NCBI GenBank assembly: GCA_963738625.1
Contig: CAVTXH010000002.1
Span: 1 to 64,000 of the forward strand
Direction of reading: 5' to 3'
DNA: 64,000 bases
DNA from: UBA7672 sp963738625
GTDB lineage: Bacteria > Pseudomonadota > Alphaproteobacteria > Caulobacterales > Hyphomonadaceae
Positions 1 through 8,875 of this stretch are shown here, piece by piece; within the stretch, counting starts at the first letter, position 1; each line of letters opens with the position of its first letter. A program made the position numbers and the translations under genes. Below the pieces are notes generated by a model, which searched no databases, had not been told where the DNA came from, and saw only the letters and a program-made list of their open reading frames with translations.

Positions 1-1
1 G

Positions 2-1681
2 CTGGAGCGGCTCGTTTCGCCAGGAAAACTTTCAGCAGCTCACCAGGACCTCGAAGCCAAGTGCGGATCCTGCCACGTCTCGTTCAGCAAGTCCGCGCAG
101 GCCACGCTTTGCCTCGACTGCCACAAGGAAGTTGCGGCGGACATCCGAAGCAAGCGTGGATTTCACGGTCTTTCCAGGTTGGTCTCCGGCGCCGAATGCA
201 AGGCCTGCCACACGGAGCACGCGGGGCTCAACGCGAGGATCGCCTCCGTTGATCGCAAGACCTTCGACCACTCGTTCACCGATTTCCCGCTCCTGGGTGG
301 TCACGCAAAGGTCGAGTGCGCGGAATGCCGGACAACAAAGGAGAAATACTCGGCGGCGCCGACGGAATGCATAGGGTGCCACGCGCCCGATGATCCCCAC
401 CTGGGACGATTGGGAACGGCTTGCGCGAGCTGTCATGCGGTCACCGATGAATACGATCTCGTTCGACCACTCGAAGACGAAGTTCCCGCTGACCGGCCTT
501 CATGCACGCGAGGAATGCGCGGCCTGCCATGTCGACCAGGCATGGAAGAACCTGCCCATGACCTGTGTGTCTTGTCATGCAAAGGACGACGTTCACGAAG
601 GGAAACTTGAAAGGATTGTGCGTCCTGTCACAGCGCGCAAGGTTGGAAAGTCTCGACATTCGACCACGCCAAGACGGGCTTTGCGCTCGTTGGCAAGCAC
701 GCACAGGCAGAATGCCAAGCCTGTCACAAGGTTTCGGTCTCAGCGCCTCTGCCAACGACCTGCAATGGCTGTCACGCGCGAGACGACGTGCACAAAGGCG
801 GAAACGGTACGGCATGCGCCAGCTGCCACACGGCCGCCAACTGGACCGATATCAGGTTCGACCATTCGAAGACGAAATTTCCGCTGCTCGGCAAACACAT
901 CTCGACCACGTGCGAGGCCTGTCACACCAAGCCCACCTCTACCTGGAAGCCCCCGACCGGTTGTCTCGGGTGCCACCAGAAGGATGATCGACACAAGGGC
1001 CTGCTGGGTCCCGATTGCCAAGACTGCCATGTTGAAAGGTCCTGGGCGACCATTCGTTTCGATCACGCAAAGGACGCCAACTTCGCGCTGCGCGGAAAGC
1101 ACGCGTCAGCGAAATGCGCGGCCTGCCATCTGCAGCCCGTAAAAGTGAAATCGCCTGCGACAAGCTGCATCGGTTGCCATCGCAAGGAAGACTTGCACAA
1201 GGGACAACTGGGCGACGGCTGTGGTCGTTGCCATGGCGAGATCAGCTGGAAGGAGGCGGTCAGATTCGACCACGGCCTCACCGATTTTCCGCTGCTCGGC
1301 AAGCACGCCAACGCGACGTGCAAGGACTGCCACGCCACAAGCGCGTTTCTGGACGCGAAGTCGGAGTGCGCCTCGTGTCATGCTAAGGAAGACGTTCACA
1401 AAGGCCGCCTCGGTCCGAATTGCGCGACATGCCACAACCCCACCGATTGGGCGCGTTGGCGTTTCGACCACGACAAGCAGACAAGTTATCCGCTGACTGG
1501 CAAGCATCGCGGCCAGACCTGCGAGAGCTGTCACCGCAATCCCGTTCGCAAGGAGATCAACCTGTCGACGCGCTGCGTCAGCTGCCACATCGCCGACGAC
1601 AAACACCGCGGCGCGTTTGGTTCGGGTTGCGAACGATGCCACACGACTGAAGGCTTCTGGGCTGTTTCGATAGGCAGATAG
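2..1681 (+). pseudogene. Large multiheme c-type cytochrome, 5' end outside the window, two frameshifts
   Basis: The composite product has 23 intact CXXCH heme-binding motifs and one degenerate one (CAECR near 317-331, where the axial His is Arg), arranged in roughly 45-residue blocks that repeat FDH...FPLLGKH...C..CH. The frame starting at base 2 is open from the edge and begins in SPGKLSAAHQ, usual just after the N-terminal anchor in cytochrome c3-like exported proteins, so the signal or membrane segment lies upstream. The frame moves at about 448-456 (apparently two bases lost before AATACG) and back at about 608-612 (apparently one base lost in CTTGAAAGG), where the first frame meets TGA. 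The net loss is three bases, so 612-1681 is in the original frame. It ends soon after the last heme (CERCH). This may be a decayed gene or two assembly errors. A periplasmic electron-transfer role is inferred from heme density and its neighbours. Confidence 0.8.
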
Positions 1682-1776
1682 CAGCGCTCGCTGGCAACGA
1701 GTTTCGATCGTTTCGACTCGCGATCTTCTTGCCCGATAGCTGAACTTTCCGGTCGGTTTTTGAATTGCATTCTCAG

Positions 1777-1791
1777 TACCCAGATCGGGTA
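1777..1791. promoter_or_regulatory. Short inverted repeat in the gap before the second cytochrome gene
   Basis: TACCC (1777-1781) and GGGTA (1787-1791) are perfect arms around AGATC, followed at once by the most AT-rich stretch of the 240-base gap (about 1790-1818). Position and base composition fit an operator overlapping a promoter for the cytochrome gene at 1920. With 5-bp arms the chance expectation is high, so this is only a candidate. Confidence 0.25.
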
Positions 1792-1919
1792 TTTTAATTG
1801 CTCAACTATTATTAATCTACGGGCGCTCTATCCGGGTTGCTCCGGAGGATTGTTGGAGCGAATAGTCTCCGACCTTAACCTCGGGCGGGGAGGCCGGACG
1901 GATCAGAGGGGTCTCGCTC

Positions 1920-3587
1920 TTGAGCGGGTACGCGAGCGTCTTTCCAAGTCCGGAAGCTTCGACTGCGAAGCGGTCAAGGGCGGCTCCAGGCTTCGCGCTC
2001 GTCGCGCGCACTCTGCTTTTCGGACTCCTGCTTCTGTTGGCAAGCGCGGCCGCCGCTAAGCTGCAGCCGACGTTTGCGCAGCAGAACTCGCGATCATTCG
2101 ACCATCTCTCGACGGGATTTGCGCTTGACGGCGCACACAGATCCCTTTCGTGCGAGAGCTGTCACTCCGGCGGCCAGTTCGTTGCGCTCCCGAGCCGCTG
2201 CAGCGACTGCCACAACGGCGTCCGCGCGCCGGGCAAGCCTCTTCGGCACATCCAGACCGCAGCCAACTGCGATTCGTGCCATGTCACCTCAAGCTGGTCC
2301 AACGTCCGCTACGACCACAATGCGGTTACGGGCGCCTGTACGACCTGTCACAACGGCACGACGGCGCAGGGCAAAGCCAGCGGCCACATCACCACAAGCG
2401 CAACCTGCGATACCTGCCACATTACTTCCAATTGGACTGCGGTCCGGTTCGACCATGCCGCGGTCACCGGCTCGTGCGCCACCTGCCACAACGGGACGTC
2501 GGCGCGCGGCAAGCCGGCCACGCACATCGCGACATCGGGAGCGTGCGACAGCTGCCACGTCACCACGAACTGGACCAACGTTCGCTTTGATCACTCTGCA
2601 GTGACCGGGTCTTGCGCGACCTGCCACAACGGAACGTCGGCAAGGGGCAAGCCCGCCACCCACATCGCGACGTCCGGAGCCTGCGACAGCTGCCACGTCA
2701 CGACCAGCTGGACCAACGTCCGCTTCGACCACGCAGCGGTCACCGGCTCGTGCGCCACCTGCCACAACGGGACGTCGGCGCGCGGCAAGCCGGCCACGCA
2801 TATCGCGACGTCCGGAGCGTGCGACAGCTGCCATGTCACCACGAACTGGACCAACGTTCGCTTCGACCACTCTTCGGTGACCGGGTCTTGCGCGACTTGC
2901 CACAACGGGACGTCGGCGCGCGGCAAGCCCGCCACCCACATCGCTTCGACCGCGACCTGCGACAACTGCCACCTGACAACCAACTGGACGACCGTTCGCG
3001 TGGATCACAGTGCGGTCACCGGCGCATGCTCATCCTGCCACAACGGCGCGACTGCTGCTGGCAAGCCCGCCTTCCACATTTCCACGAGCGGCCAGTGCGA
3101 CGAGTGCCATACGACGCTCAAGTGGATTCCAGCCAGCTTCAATCACGCCAGCGTCACCGGCTCCTGCTCGACCTGTCACAACGGGACGTCGGCGACGGGC
3201 AAGCCGGCCACGCATTTCCAGACCAGCGTTCAGTGCGACGAGTGCCATACGACGACCAGCTGGGTGACCGTTCGCTACGTTCACACAGGCGGCGGATATC
3301 CAGGCGATCACCGGAGCCAGCTGGATTGCGTGAGCTGCCATACGACAAATGCGCAGCAGGTGGCGTGGCCCAATGCAACCTACCAGCCGGATTGCGCCGC
3401 ATGCCACGCAAACGACTTCAGATCCGATCCGCACAAGAAATACGAGACCCCGACGACAGTTCGCTACACGGTGTCCGAGCTGCGCGACTGTACAGGCGCG
3501 TGTCACATCTACACTGACAGCAGCATGACCACCATCAAGACCCGCCGGAACTCGGAGCATCGGGTGACGGACGGCGGCTTCGACTAG
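1920..3587 (+). CDS. Repetitive multiheme c-type cytochrome with 19 CXXCH motifs
   Basis: A 555-residue exported cytochrome. No ATG or GTG exists upstream of the hydrophobic segment in this frame after the stop at 1863. TTG at 1920 is preceded by AGAGGGG (1905-1911) at a normal distance and is chosen as start. Residues about 30-52 (LLFGLLLLLASAAAA) are the signal peptide. The body has 19 CXXCH motifs and a final CTGACH that resembles a CXXXCH site. The core is a di-heme module of 46 residues (C..CH, about 18 residues with W and FDH, C..CHNGT, KPATHI) repeated with an exact 138-base period. FDH and TH histidines in each unit are candidate second axial ligands. Heme chains this long usually carry electrons through the periplasm or across the envelope. 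The partner is likely the barrel protein beginning 21 bases downstream. Confidence 0.85.
   Translation: MSGYASVFPSPEASTAKRSRAAPGFALVARTLLFGLLLLLASAAAAKLQPTFAQQNSRSFDHLSTGFALDGAHRSLSCESCHSGGQFVALPSRCSDCHNGVRAPGKPLRHIQTAANCDSCHVTSSWSNVRYDHNAVTGACTTCHNGTTAQGKASGHITTSATCDTCHITSNWTAVRFDHAAVTGSCATCHNGTSARGKPATHIATSGACDSCHVTTNWTNVRFDHSAVTGSCATCHNGTSARGKPATHIATSGACDSCHVTTSWTNVRFDHAAVTGSCATCHNGTSARGKPATHIATSGACDSCHVTTNWTNVRFDHSSVTGSCATCHNGTSARGKPATHIASTATCDNCHLTTNWTTVRVDHSAVTGACSSCHNGATAAGKPAFHISTSGQCDECHTTLKWIPASFNHASVTGSCSTCHNGTSATGKPATHFQTSVQCDECHTTTSWVTVRYVHTGGGYPGDHRSQLDCVSCHTTNAQQVAWPNATYQPDCAACHANDFRSDPHKKYETPTTVRYTVSELRDCTGACHIYTDSSMTTIKTRRNSEHRVTDGGFD
2199..3260 (+). repeat. Exact-period 138-bp in-gene tandem repeat (di-heme module)
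   Basis: The first Cys codon of the CD(S/T/N/E)CH motif recurs at 2268, 2406, 2544, 2682, 2820, 2958, 3096 and 3234, always 138 bases apart with no indel. The alternating C(A/T/S)TCH-type motif keeps the same period from 2199. Units between about 2450 and 2940 are nearly identical at DNA level, while the outer units have diverged. This suggests recent internal duplication, and heme number may vary between strains. Confidence 0.9.
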
Positions 3588-3608
3588 AAAGCAGTGGTGG
3601 AGGAATTC

Positions 3609-6161
3609 ATGACGTCACGCGGGAACAAGCGGGGCTCAAGTCGCGCTGTCCTGACCGCAGGTCTGGCGGCGTCGTTGTCAGGTCAACTCCTGCCGGCGTT
3701 CGCTCAGACCGTACAGGACAAGTATCTCTCCCGCGTGACCGCCCAGGAGAACGGCGCCTGCGCCACGGTCAATGTCGATTTCAACGTTCCGGTTCGTTAC
3801 ACCTCCCACTTTCCGGAAATCGGCGGCCGCGAACTGCGGATCGGCGTCCAGCCAGTGAATACCAATCGAGGCAGCCTTTCCACGGGACGCGCAGCCGAAA
3901 GCGTGCGGCCTCCTGCCAGCAAGATCGCCGGCATTCAGCAGATTACCTATGACGCATCCGATCCGGCCGGGCCGACGCTGGTAGTGCAGTTCGATCACGA
4001 CGCGACCTGGAAGGTCGAAGCCGACAAGAACGTAGCCCGCCTTGTCATCAAGGTCTCACGCAGTGCACGCGACGGCTGTGTTCCAGGCGGGGCCTCCGCC
4101 ACGGCAACAAGCCAGGCCAGCAACATTATTCTCTCGGTTACCAAGACCATACCGGACAAGCTCGATCCGACCGGCAACTATTCGATCAACCTTTCGTCCA
4201 ACCGGGGCGCGGAGGTTGCGCCCAACACGATAAAGACCGTTGACGCCTTCAGTCGCTATGCGGCGTACGCCTATACGTCCGAGGAGAACGGCGTGACCTG
4301 GGCGCGCCTGCGCCTCGGCATGTTTGCGACCCGAGCCGATGCGGAACGAGTGCTCGCCGAAGTCCAGAAGCAATACCCCGACGCCTGGGTCACCCGCCTT
4401 GATCGCACGGAGCGTGATCGGGTCTATCAGGCATGGCTCGCGGCCAGAGGGCAGGCGGCGCCGCAATCGGGCGGCGCAGCGCTTTCCGTCAATCCCCAGG
4501 CAGAGGCGCTGCTCGCCGATCTTCGATCAAAGCTTGCGGCGGGCGACAACGCTGAGGCCATAAGACTCGCGCAGAACATCCTCGGCTTGCCGGAAAGCGC
4601 AGCCTCTCCGGAGGCGCAGGAATTGCTCGGTCTCGCGCGTGAGCGCAACCAGCAGCTCGCGCACGCCAGAGCCGAATACGAGACCTACCTGCAGAGATAT
4701 CCGGCCAACGAAGGCGCACCGCGCGTGAGGCAACGCCTGGCGGCGCTCCTCGGCGAGGAGCAGCGACCTGACGCGGTCGCGAAAACCACTGCGACTGGCG
4801 CAAAGGAAGAAGCTCCCGTTCGTGGAGAGGCTTCCGGAAGCCTGTCTGTTCTGTACCAACACGATGAAAGCGGCTTTCTTTTCCAGGACGTACCCGTGGT
4901 CGGCGGACCAGAGGTGAACCCCGACCCGATCGAGGAGAATCGAACCAATCTCGATGAAGTCCTCTATGGCGCCGATCTGAACCTGTCGGTTGGAAACGAT
5001 CGAACCGAGGCCTTGCTGCGGTTCTCAGGCATCTACCGGGACGACTTTCGCGCCGACGCGCCGCGCGACGAAGGTGCGATCAGCGCTCTTTATTTCGATG
5101 TCTCCGACCGCGAGTGGAATTCCTCATTCCGGCTCGGGCGGCAGACCCGAAACACGGGCGGCGTGTTTGGGCGATTTGACGGCGCTCTCGCGTCGGTGCA
5201 GGTGGCTGACCGGATCAAGTTCAACGCTGTCGCCGGCCTTCCGGTCCAGTCCTCACGCGATCTGGAAATCAATACCGATCGTGTATTCTACGGCGGCAGC
5301 GTCGACCTCTCCCTCGTCCCTGACCATCTGGACACCGGCCTCTACTACATCGACCAGTCATACGGCGATCTCATCGACCGCAGAGCGGTCGGGCTCGAGT
5401 TTCGCTATTTCGACGCCGAACGCAGCGCCTATGGCGTGTTCGACTATGACGTGCACTACGGCAAGCTGAACCTCGCCCTGCTGAACGGGATGTTCCAGTT
5501 CAAGGACAATTCGAGCTTCTCGGTTTCCGTGGACTATCGCCGCGCGCCTCTGCTGACGACACAGAACGCAATCATCGGTCAGGGCGTCGACGATCCGAAT
5601 CTTCTTCTGCCCACTTACACCGAGCGCGAGATCTACCAGCTGGCCGAAGATCGCACCGCTTATTCCCGATCGGCCTCGTTGAGCTATTCACGGCCGCTGG
5701 CGGAAAAGCTGCAGTTCAACGTCGATGTCATCGCCACAAACGTGTCGAGCACGAAAGCCTCCGCTGGCGTCGATGCCCAGCCTCCGACCGGGACGGAACT
5801 CTTCTGGTCCGGCCAGCTCGTGGCCTCGGATATCTTCAAGGAGGGCGCCATCCTCATCGTCGGCCTGCGCTACGCCGATCTGGCAATGAACGAGCAGTAC
5901 ACGCTGCAGGCGAATGGGCGCTACCCCATCACGCGCGACATCCGGTTGAACACAAAGCTCCGCGTCGACCAGCGCATCCGCAAGGACGATTCCTCTGACG
6001 AGGTCTCGGTGCGCGGCTCGCTCGCCCTCAGCTACAACTACAACAGGATGACGCACCTCGATCTGGAGTTCGGCGGCCAATACTCGGACCAGAACAACAT
6101 TCTGGTGACGACCCGGGAGACTGGCGTGTTCTTCAATATCGGTTTGCGCAGGGACTTCTAG
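3609..6161 (+). CDS. SPOR/TPR outer-membrane beta-barrel protein, candidate porin partner of the cytochromes
   Basis: GGAGGA (3599-3604) sits five bases before ATG 3609, which is preferred over the GTG codons at 3594 and 3597. The product is about 850 residues. A signal peptide ends near PAFAQ (residues 15-33). Residues about 35-150 look like an AMIN-type beta domain. About 180-275 resemble a SPOR repeat (YAYTSEENGVTWARLRLGMF, then an ADAERVLAEVQKQYP helix). About 300-385 are TPR-like helices. From about 405 to the end alternating amphipathic beta-strands are typical of a barrel, ending IGLRRDF with the terminal Phe seen in BAM-assembled proteins. The gene starts 21 bases after the cytochrome stop, so co-transcription is likely. 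In known porin-cytochrome conduits (MtrAB, PioAB) a barrel holds a multiheme protein. Here the barrel has SPOR and TPR segments attached. The conduit role is inference. Confidence 0.75.
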   Translation: MTSRGNKRGSSRAVLTAGLAASLSGQLLPAFAQTVQDKYLSRVTAQENGACATVNVDFNVPVRYTSHFPEIGGRELRIGVQPVNTNRGSLSTGRAAESVRPPASKIAGIQQITYDASDPAGPTLVVQFDHDATWKVEADKNVARLVIKVSRSARDGCVPGGASATATSQASNIILSVTKTIPDKLDPTGNYSINLSSNRGAEVAPNTIKTVDAFSRYAAYAYTSEENGVTWARLRLGMFATRADAERVLAEVQKQYPDAWVTRLDRTERDRVYQAWLAARGQAAPQSGGAALSVNPQAEALLADLRSKLAAGDNAEAIRLAQNILGLPESAASPEAQELLGLARERNQQLAHARAEYETYLQRYPANEGAPRVRQRLAALLGEEQRPDAVAKTTATGAKEEAPVRGEASGSLSVLYQHDESGFLFQDVPVVGGPEVNPDPIEENRTNLDEVLYGADLNLSVGNDRTEALLRFSGIYRDDFRADAPRDEGAISALYFDVSDREWNSSFRLGRQTRNTGGVFGRFDGALASVQVADRIKFNAVAGLPVQSSRDLEINTDRVFYGGSVDLSLVPDHLDTGLYYIDQSYGDLIDRRAVGLEFRYFDAERSAYGVFDYDVHYGKLNLALLNGMFQFKDNSSFSVSVDYRRAPLLTTQNAIIGQGVDDPNLLLPTYTEREIYQLAEDRTAYSRSASLSYSRPLAEKLQFNVDVIATNVSSTKASAGVDAQPPTGTELFWSGQLVASDIFKEGAILIVGLRYADLAMNEQYTLQANGRYPITRDIRLNTKLRVDQRIRKDDSSDEVSVRGSLALSYNYNRMTHLDLEFGGQYSDQNNILVTTRETGVFFNIGLRRDF

Positions 6162-6163
6162 AA

Positions 6164-6180
6164 GGGCGCTGGCGGCGCCC
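6164..6180 (+). terminator. GC-rich hairpin directly after the barrel gene
   Basis: GGGCGC (6164-6169) and GCGCCC (6175-6180) are perfect arms around TGGCG, starting two bases after the stop codon. There is no T-run, so it would be a weak intrinsic terminator or an mRNA-stabilising hairpin at the end of the cytochrome/barrel operon. Confidence 0.4.
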
Positions 6181-6343
6181 CTGGCGTGGACCGACAGGCG
6201 CGCTAGACGCAGCAGGCGCCGTCTTGATTTCAGTCAATCTGCCCGCTTGTCCCGCTTCTAACTTGCGAAACGGAGCGTCACCGGCAGAGATTTGTCATGA
6301 AGCGCATCACAATTCGCGCATTTTATTGAAGGTCGGGCTTTTC

Positions 6344-6793
6344 ATGCTGAGCATAGATACAAGACCGCGCGCATTTGCCGGCGTGCAGCTTCTGCTCGAT
6401 GCCTGCCGCATCGCGCGGACCGTTGTTGATCTCGATCTGGAAAGCGTCATCATCTACTATTGCGTGGCGGAGGCCACCATGAGTCCCTTGATGCTTGGAT
6501 CTGATGTTTCAGATCAGGCCCGCCGGGCGGTGAAGCCGCCCGAAGAATTCCGCGGCTCCATCACTCGGCTGATGATTTCCGAACGGACGCACCTGTCGAG
6601 AGAAACCGTCCGTCGCAAAACGAACGCCCTGGTGGAAGCGGGACTGCTCATAAAAGGCAGTCGCGGGCGCGTCAGCACGCCCAGCAATCTGGACAATCCG
6701 CGCGTACGGCAAGCTGGCAATGATCTGTTTGCCGCGGTGGAGCGATATGACGCCCGCCTGAAACAGTTCGGGGGACGATCTCTCACCAGCTGA
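6344..6793 (+). CDS. Winged helix-turn-helix regulator
   Basis: The frame is open from 6224, but the first 40 residues (rich in Cys, Pro and Asn) look non-coding. ATG 6344 (MLSIDTRPRAF) starts the plausible protein of about 149 residues. The C-terminal half contains a winged-helix segment: ITRLMISERTHLSRETVRRK as helix-turn-helix, then NALVEAGLLIKGSRGRVS as the wing. This layout resembles MarR/Crp-tail DNA-binding domains. The N-terminal helices may be a dimer or sensor region with no recognised ligand site. It follows the electron-transfer cluster at a distance of 183 bases on the same strand and might regulate it. That link rests on proximity only. Confidence 0.6.
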   Translation: MLSIDTRPRAFAGVQLLLDACRIARTVVDLDLESVIIYYCVAEATMSPLMLGSDVSDQARRAVKPPEEFRGSITRLMISERTHLSRETVRRKTNALVEAGLLIKGSRGRVSTPSNLDNPRVRQAGNDLFAAVERYDARLKQFGGRSLTS

Positions 6794-6983
6794 GGAGGAG
6801 GCGTGTCCCGACGCCGCCAGAAAGTCGACGCTCTTGAGCGCATCGGCTGCGGCGGTTTGGCGATGTGCAGCCGTTCAAGCTAGATAGGCCGAACGGCGAC
6901 GGTATGGCCCAAAGCTGCCTAATGGGGCATGATCACACTGGGTGCTCTGATACGCGTCCCCATAAATTTCCTCAGGAGACGAA

Positions 6984-7388
6984 ATGCTGCTTCCCCACGG
7001 GACCATTGTTGCAGTGGTTGACGGCGAGAGATTTGAACTCCATCGCAATGCCGGGAACGAGTCCGCGCCTGATCTCGCACCGATGCATGCGCCTAAGCTT
7101 GACGAGCACAACAAGAACGCTGGTGCTCGCCATTTCTCGAGTTCAGGCAATCCGGCTGGACACCAGCTTGAAGAGGATTCGCACGCCGCCGCTGTTGTAC
7201 TCTGGCTTAACCAACAAGCATCGACAGGCGACATCAAGCATCTGGTCATTGTCGCCGCGCCGCGGACCTTGGGCGAGATGCGCCGACGCTACGACAAGCA
7301 GCTTGAAGCCGTTCTGGTGCGCGAACTGGGCATGGAACTTGTCGGTCGGACAGGACCAGAAATTCTCAAGGCGCTACGGACGAAATAG
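6984..7388 (+). CDS. Host-attachment-like protein (Host_attach family)
   Basis: A 134-residue cytoplasmic protein with AGGAGA (6974-6979) just before ATG. The start, LPHGTIVAVVDGERFELHRN, and the core, HLVIVAAPRTLGEMRRRY followed by LEAVLVRELGMEL, match the family named for an Agrobacterium host-attachment gene. The biochemical role of that family is unknown, and the fold is related to release-factor eRF1-like domains. Length is slightly below the usual 140-150 residues, with a compressed middle. It stands alone and is followed by a copy of the intergenic repeat. Confidence 0.75.
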   Translation: MLLPHGTIVAVVDGERFELHRNAGNESAPDLAPMHAPKLDEHNKNAGARHFSSSGNPAGHQLEEDSHAAAVVLWLNQQASTGDIKHLVIVAAPRTLGEMRRRYDKQLEAVLVRELGMELVGRTGPEILKALRTK

Positions 7389-7399
7389 CACCGCCATAG

Positions 7400-7466
7400 C
7401 GGGCAGGTTTCGACGGACGCCGCCACTCGTAACATTTTGGCGAACCGGGCCGGAAGGGGCCCATCT
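7400..7466 (+). repeat. Intergenic repeat family, copy 1 (divergent)
   Basis: The stretch with GTAACATTTTGGCGA and CCGGGCCGGAAGGGGCCC aligns closely with copy 2 (10050-10125) and with the 3' half of the longer copies, which end in TCGGGGCCC. It lies between the host-attachment gene and the IS110-type element. Confidence 0.5.
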
Positions 7467-7509
7467 GTGGAACGCCCGCCCCGGTGCAAGATGTTTCTCA
7501 GAAAAATTT

Positions 7510-7732
7510 AGCACGCGTAGTCGGGGTGCAGCCATCTGTCCGGCCTCTGTTGCGGCCAGTAGATCGCCGCGGGCCGGTATGGGAGTTCGAAGATCAGGTC
7601 CAAATCAAAACAGCGTGCTGTGCGCACGTAGGGCCCCACTGGTTTTCCTGACCTCGTCTCATCGACCGTTGCGCCATACTCTCCTTTGACCACCTTACGC
7701 CTTCAACGACCTCGCGGAGGGAGCGCCGCGGC
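7510..7732 (-). ncRNA. Putative bridge/seek RNA region of the IS110-type element
   Basis: IS110-family recombinases use a structured RNA encoded in the non-coding end of the element. In IS1111-type members it lies 3' of the transposase gene. Here about 220 non-coding bases follow the transposase stop, including a block with GTGGGGCCCTACGTG and GATTTGGACCTGATC that resembles conserved downstream regions of this subgroup. No RNA structure was computed. The exact RNA ends and target- and donor-binding loops are not resolved. Confidence 0.35.
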
Positions 7733-8773
7733 TTACGCCGCTGCGACCTCCGGAGATTTGTAATCCTCACCTTTGACCAGGAGCGCCCAGACGATCCGGG
7801 CTGTCTTGTTGGCCAGAGCCACCGTCACCAGCATGCGCGGCTTGCGCGCGAGCATACGGCCCAGCCAGCTTGTCGGCGGAACCCCTCGACGCACCGCGTG
7901 ATGGATTGCGGCGGCGGCGCCGATGATGAGCAGGCGACGTATGGTTCGCTCCCCCATCTTTGAGGTTGCGCCGAGCTTCTGCTTGCCCCCGGTTGATTTC
8001 TGCAGGGGCGTAAGCCCAACCCAGGCGGCGAAGTCTCGTCCCCTCCTGAACGTTGCAGCCGGCGGCGCAAGGGCCGCGATTGCGGTTGCAGTGATCGGGC
8101 CGATGCCCGGAATGGTCATCAGACGCCGCGCGACTTCATCCTCTCGAGTGCGGCGAGTGATCTCCTTATCGAGCAAGCCTATCTTCTCGTCCAACGCGCT
8201 TGCGGTCTGGGCGAGCAGCGACAGGATCGAGCGAACCTCGTCGGGAAGAGGGGACGCTGGATCCTCCAGATGCGCGGCCAGCTTCTTGAAATGGCCGGCG
8301 CCTTGCGGAACGACGAGGCCATACTCGGCAAGATGACCACGCACGGCGTTGGTGATCTGAGTGCGCTGGCGGACCAGGATATCGCGGGTGCGGAACACCA
8401 GGCCGCTTGCCTGCATTGCCTCGCTCTTGACCGCCACGAACCGCATGGTCGGGCGACACGCCGCTTCGCAGATCGCCTCTGCATCGGCTACATCGTTCTT
8501 CTGGCGCTTCACGAACGGCTTGACGTACTTCGGCGCAATCAGCTTGACCTCGTGGCCGAGCTTGGTGATCTCGCGAGCCCAATGGTGAGCTCCGCCGCAA
8601 GCCTCCATCGCCACGGTGCACGGCGGCTGTAAGGCGAAGAAATCCAGCAGCTTGGCGCGGTTGATCTTCTTGCGGAACACAACGCCACCCGAGGCATCCG
8701 CCCCGTGCGCTTGAAAAACAGACTTGGCGATATCCAGCCCGATTATGCTAACCTTCTCCACGGACGCTTCCAT
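7733..8773 (-). CDS. IS110-family transposase (DEDD recombinase)
   Basis: 346 residues from ATG 8773 (MEASVEKVSIIG); the TTG one codon upstream is less likely. The N-terminal RuvC-like DEDD domain has the first Asp in IIGLDIAKSVFQ, a Glu in AMEACGGAH and a later Asp pair in KNDVADAEA. The C-terminal half carries the Transposase_20 signature (MTIPGIGPITATAIAAL) and the conserved Ser region (SKMGERTIRRLL). Length and both domains are complete, so the enzyme looks intact. It would move the element by RNA-guided recombination without target duplication. Confidence 0.9.
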   Translation of the reverse strand: MEASVEKVSIIGLDIAKSVFQAHGADASGGVVFRKKINRAKLLDFFALQPPCTVAMEACGGAHHWAREITKLGHEVKLIAPKYVKPFVKRQKNDVADAEAICEAACRPTMRFVAVKSEAMQASGLVFRTRDILVRQRTQITNAVRGHLAEYGLVVPQGAGHFKKLAAHLEDPASPLPDEVRSILSLLAQTASALDEKIGLLDKEITRRTREDEVARRLMTIPGIGPITATAIAALAPPAATFRRGRDFAAWVGLTPLQKSTGGKQKLGATSKMGERTIRRLLIIGAAAAIHHAVRRGVPPTSWLGRMLARKPRMLVTVALANKTARIVWALLVKGEDYKSPEVAAA

Positions 8774-8875
8774 CAAGTAGTGTTGTTGATACCTCTACTT
8801 TGGCACACCGATGCCGTTTGGGGGCGTCCACCCCATCAAAACAGACACTGAGACGGCTGTGATTGATACCAAACG

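Larger units (their letters stand above)
7510..8840 (-). mobile_element. IS110-family (IS1111-like) insertion sequence
   Basis: One transposase gene (7733-8773) with a short 5' non-coding end to about 8840 and a longer 3' non-coding end to about 7510. The 5' boundary is inferred from a second partial copy at 17964-18050, which shares sequence up to TTTGATGGGG and then diverges. The 3' boundary is estimated from resemblance to known IS1111-type downstream regions and is uncertain by tens of bases. IS110 elements make no target duplication, so none is expected. Confidence 0.7.

Noticed and set aside
32..436. Long minus-strand frames opposite the cytochromes
   Set aside because: These frames have no ribosome binding sites or recognisable domains and mirror the repeated plus-strand heme codons.
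2199..3260. CRISPR-like regular spacing
   Set aside because: The 138-base period is in frame, coding throughout, and each unit encodes two heme sites, so it is a protein repeat.
6865..7689. A 274-residue plus-strand frame overlapping the host-attachment gene
   Set aside because: It covers the whole of a recognised gene in another frame and continues through a repeat copy into the IS110 3' end. Composition looks non-coding.
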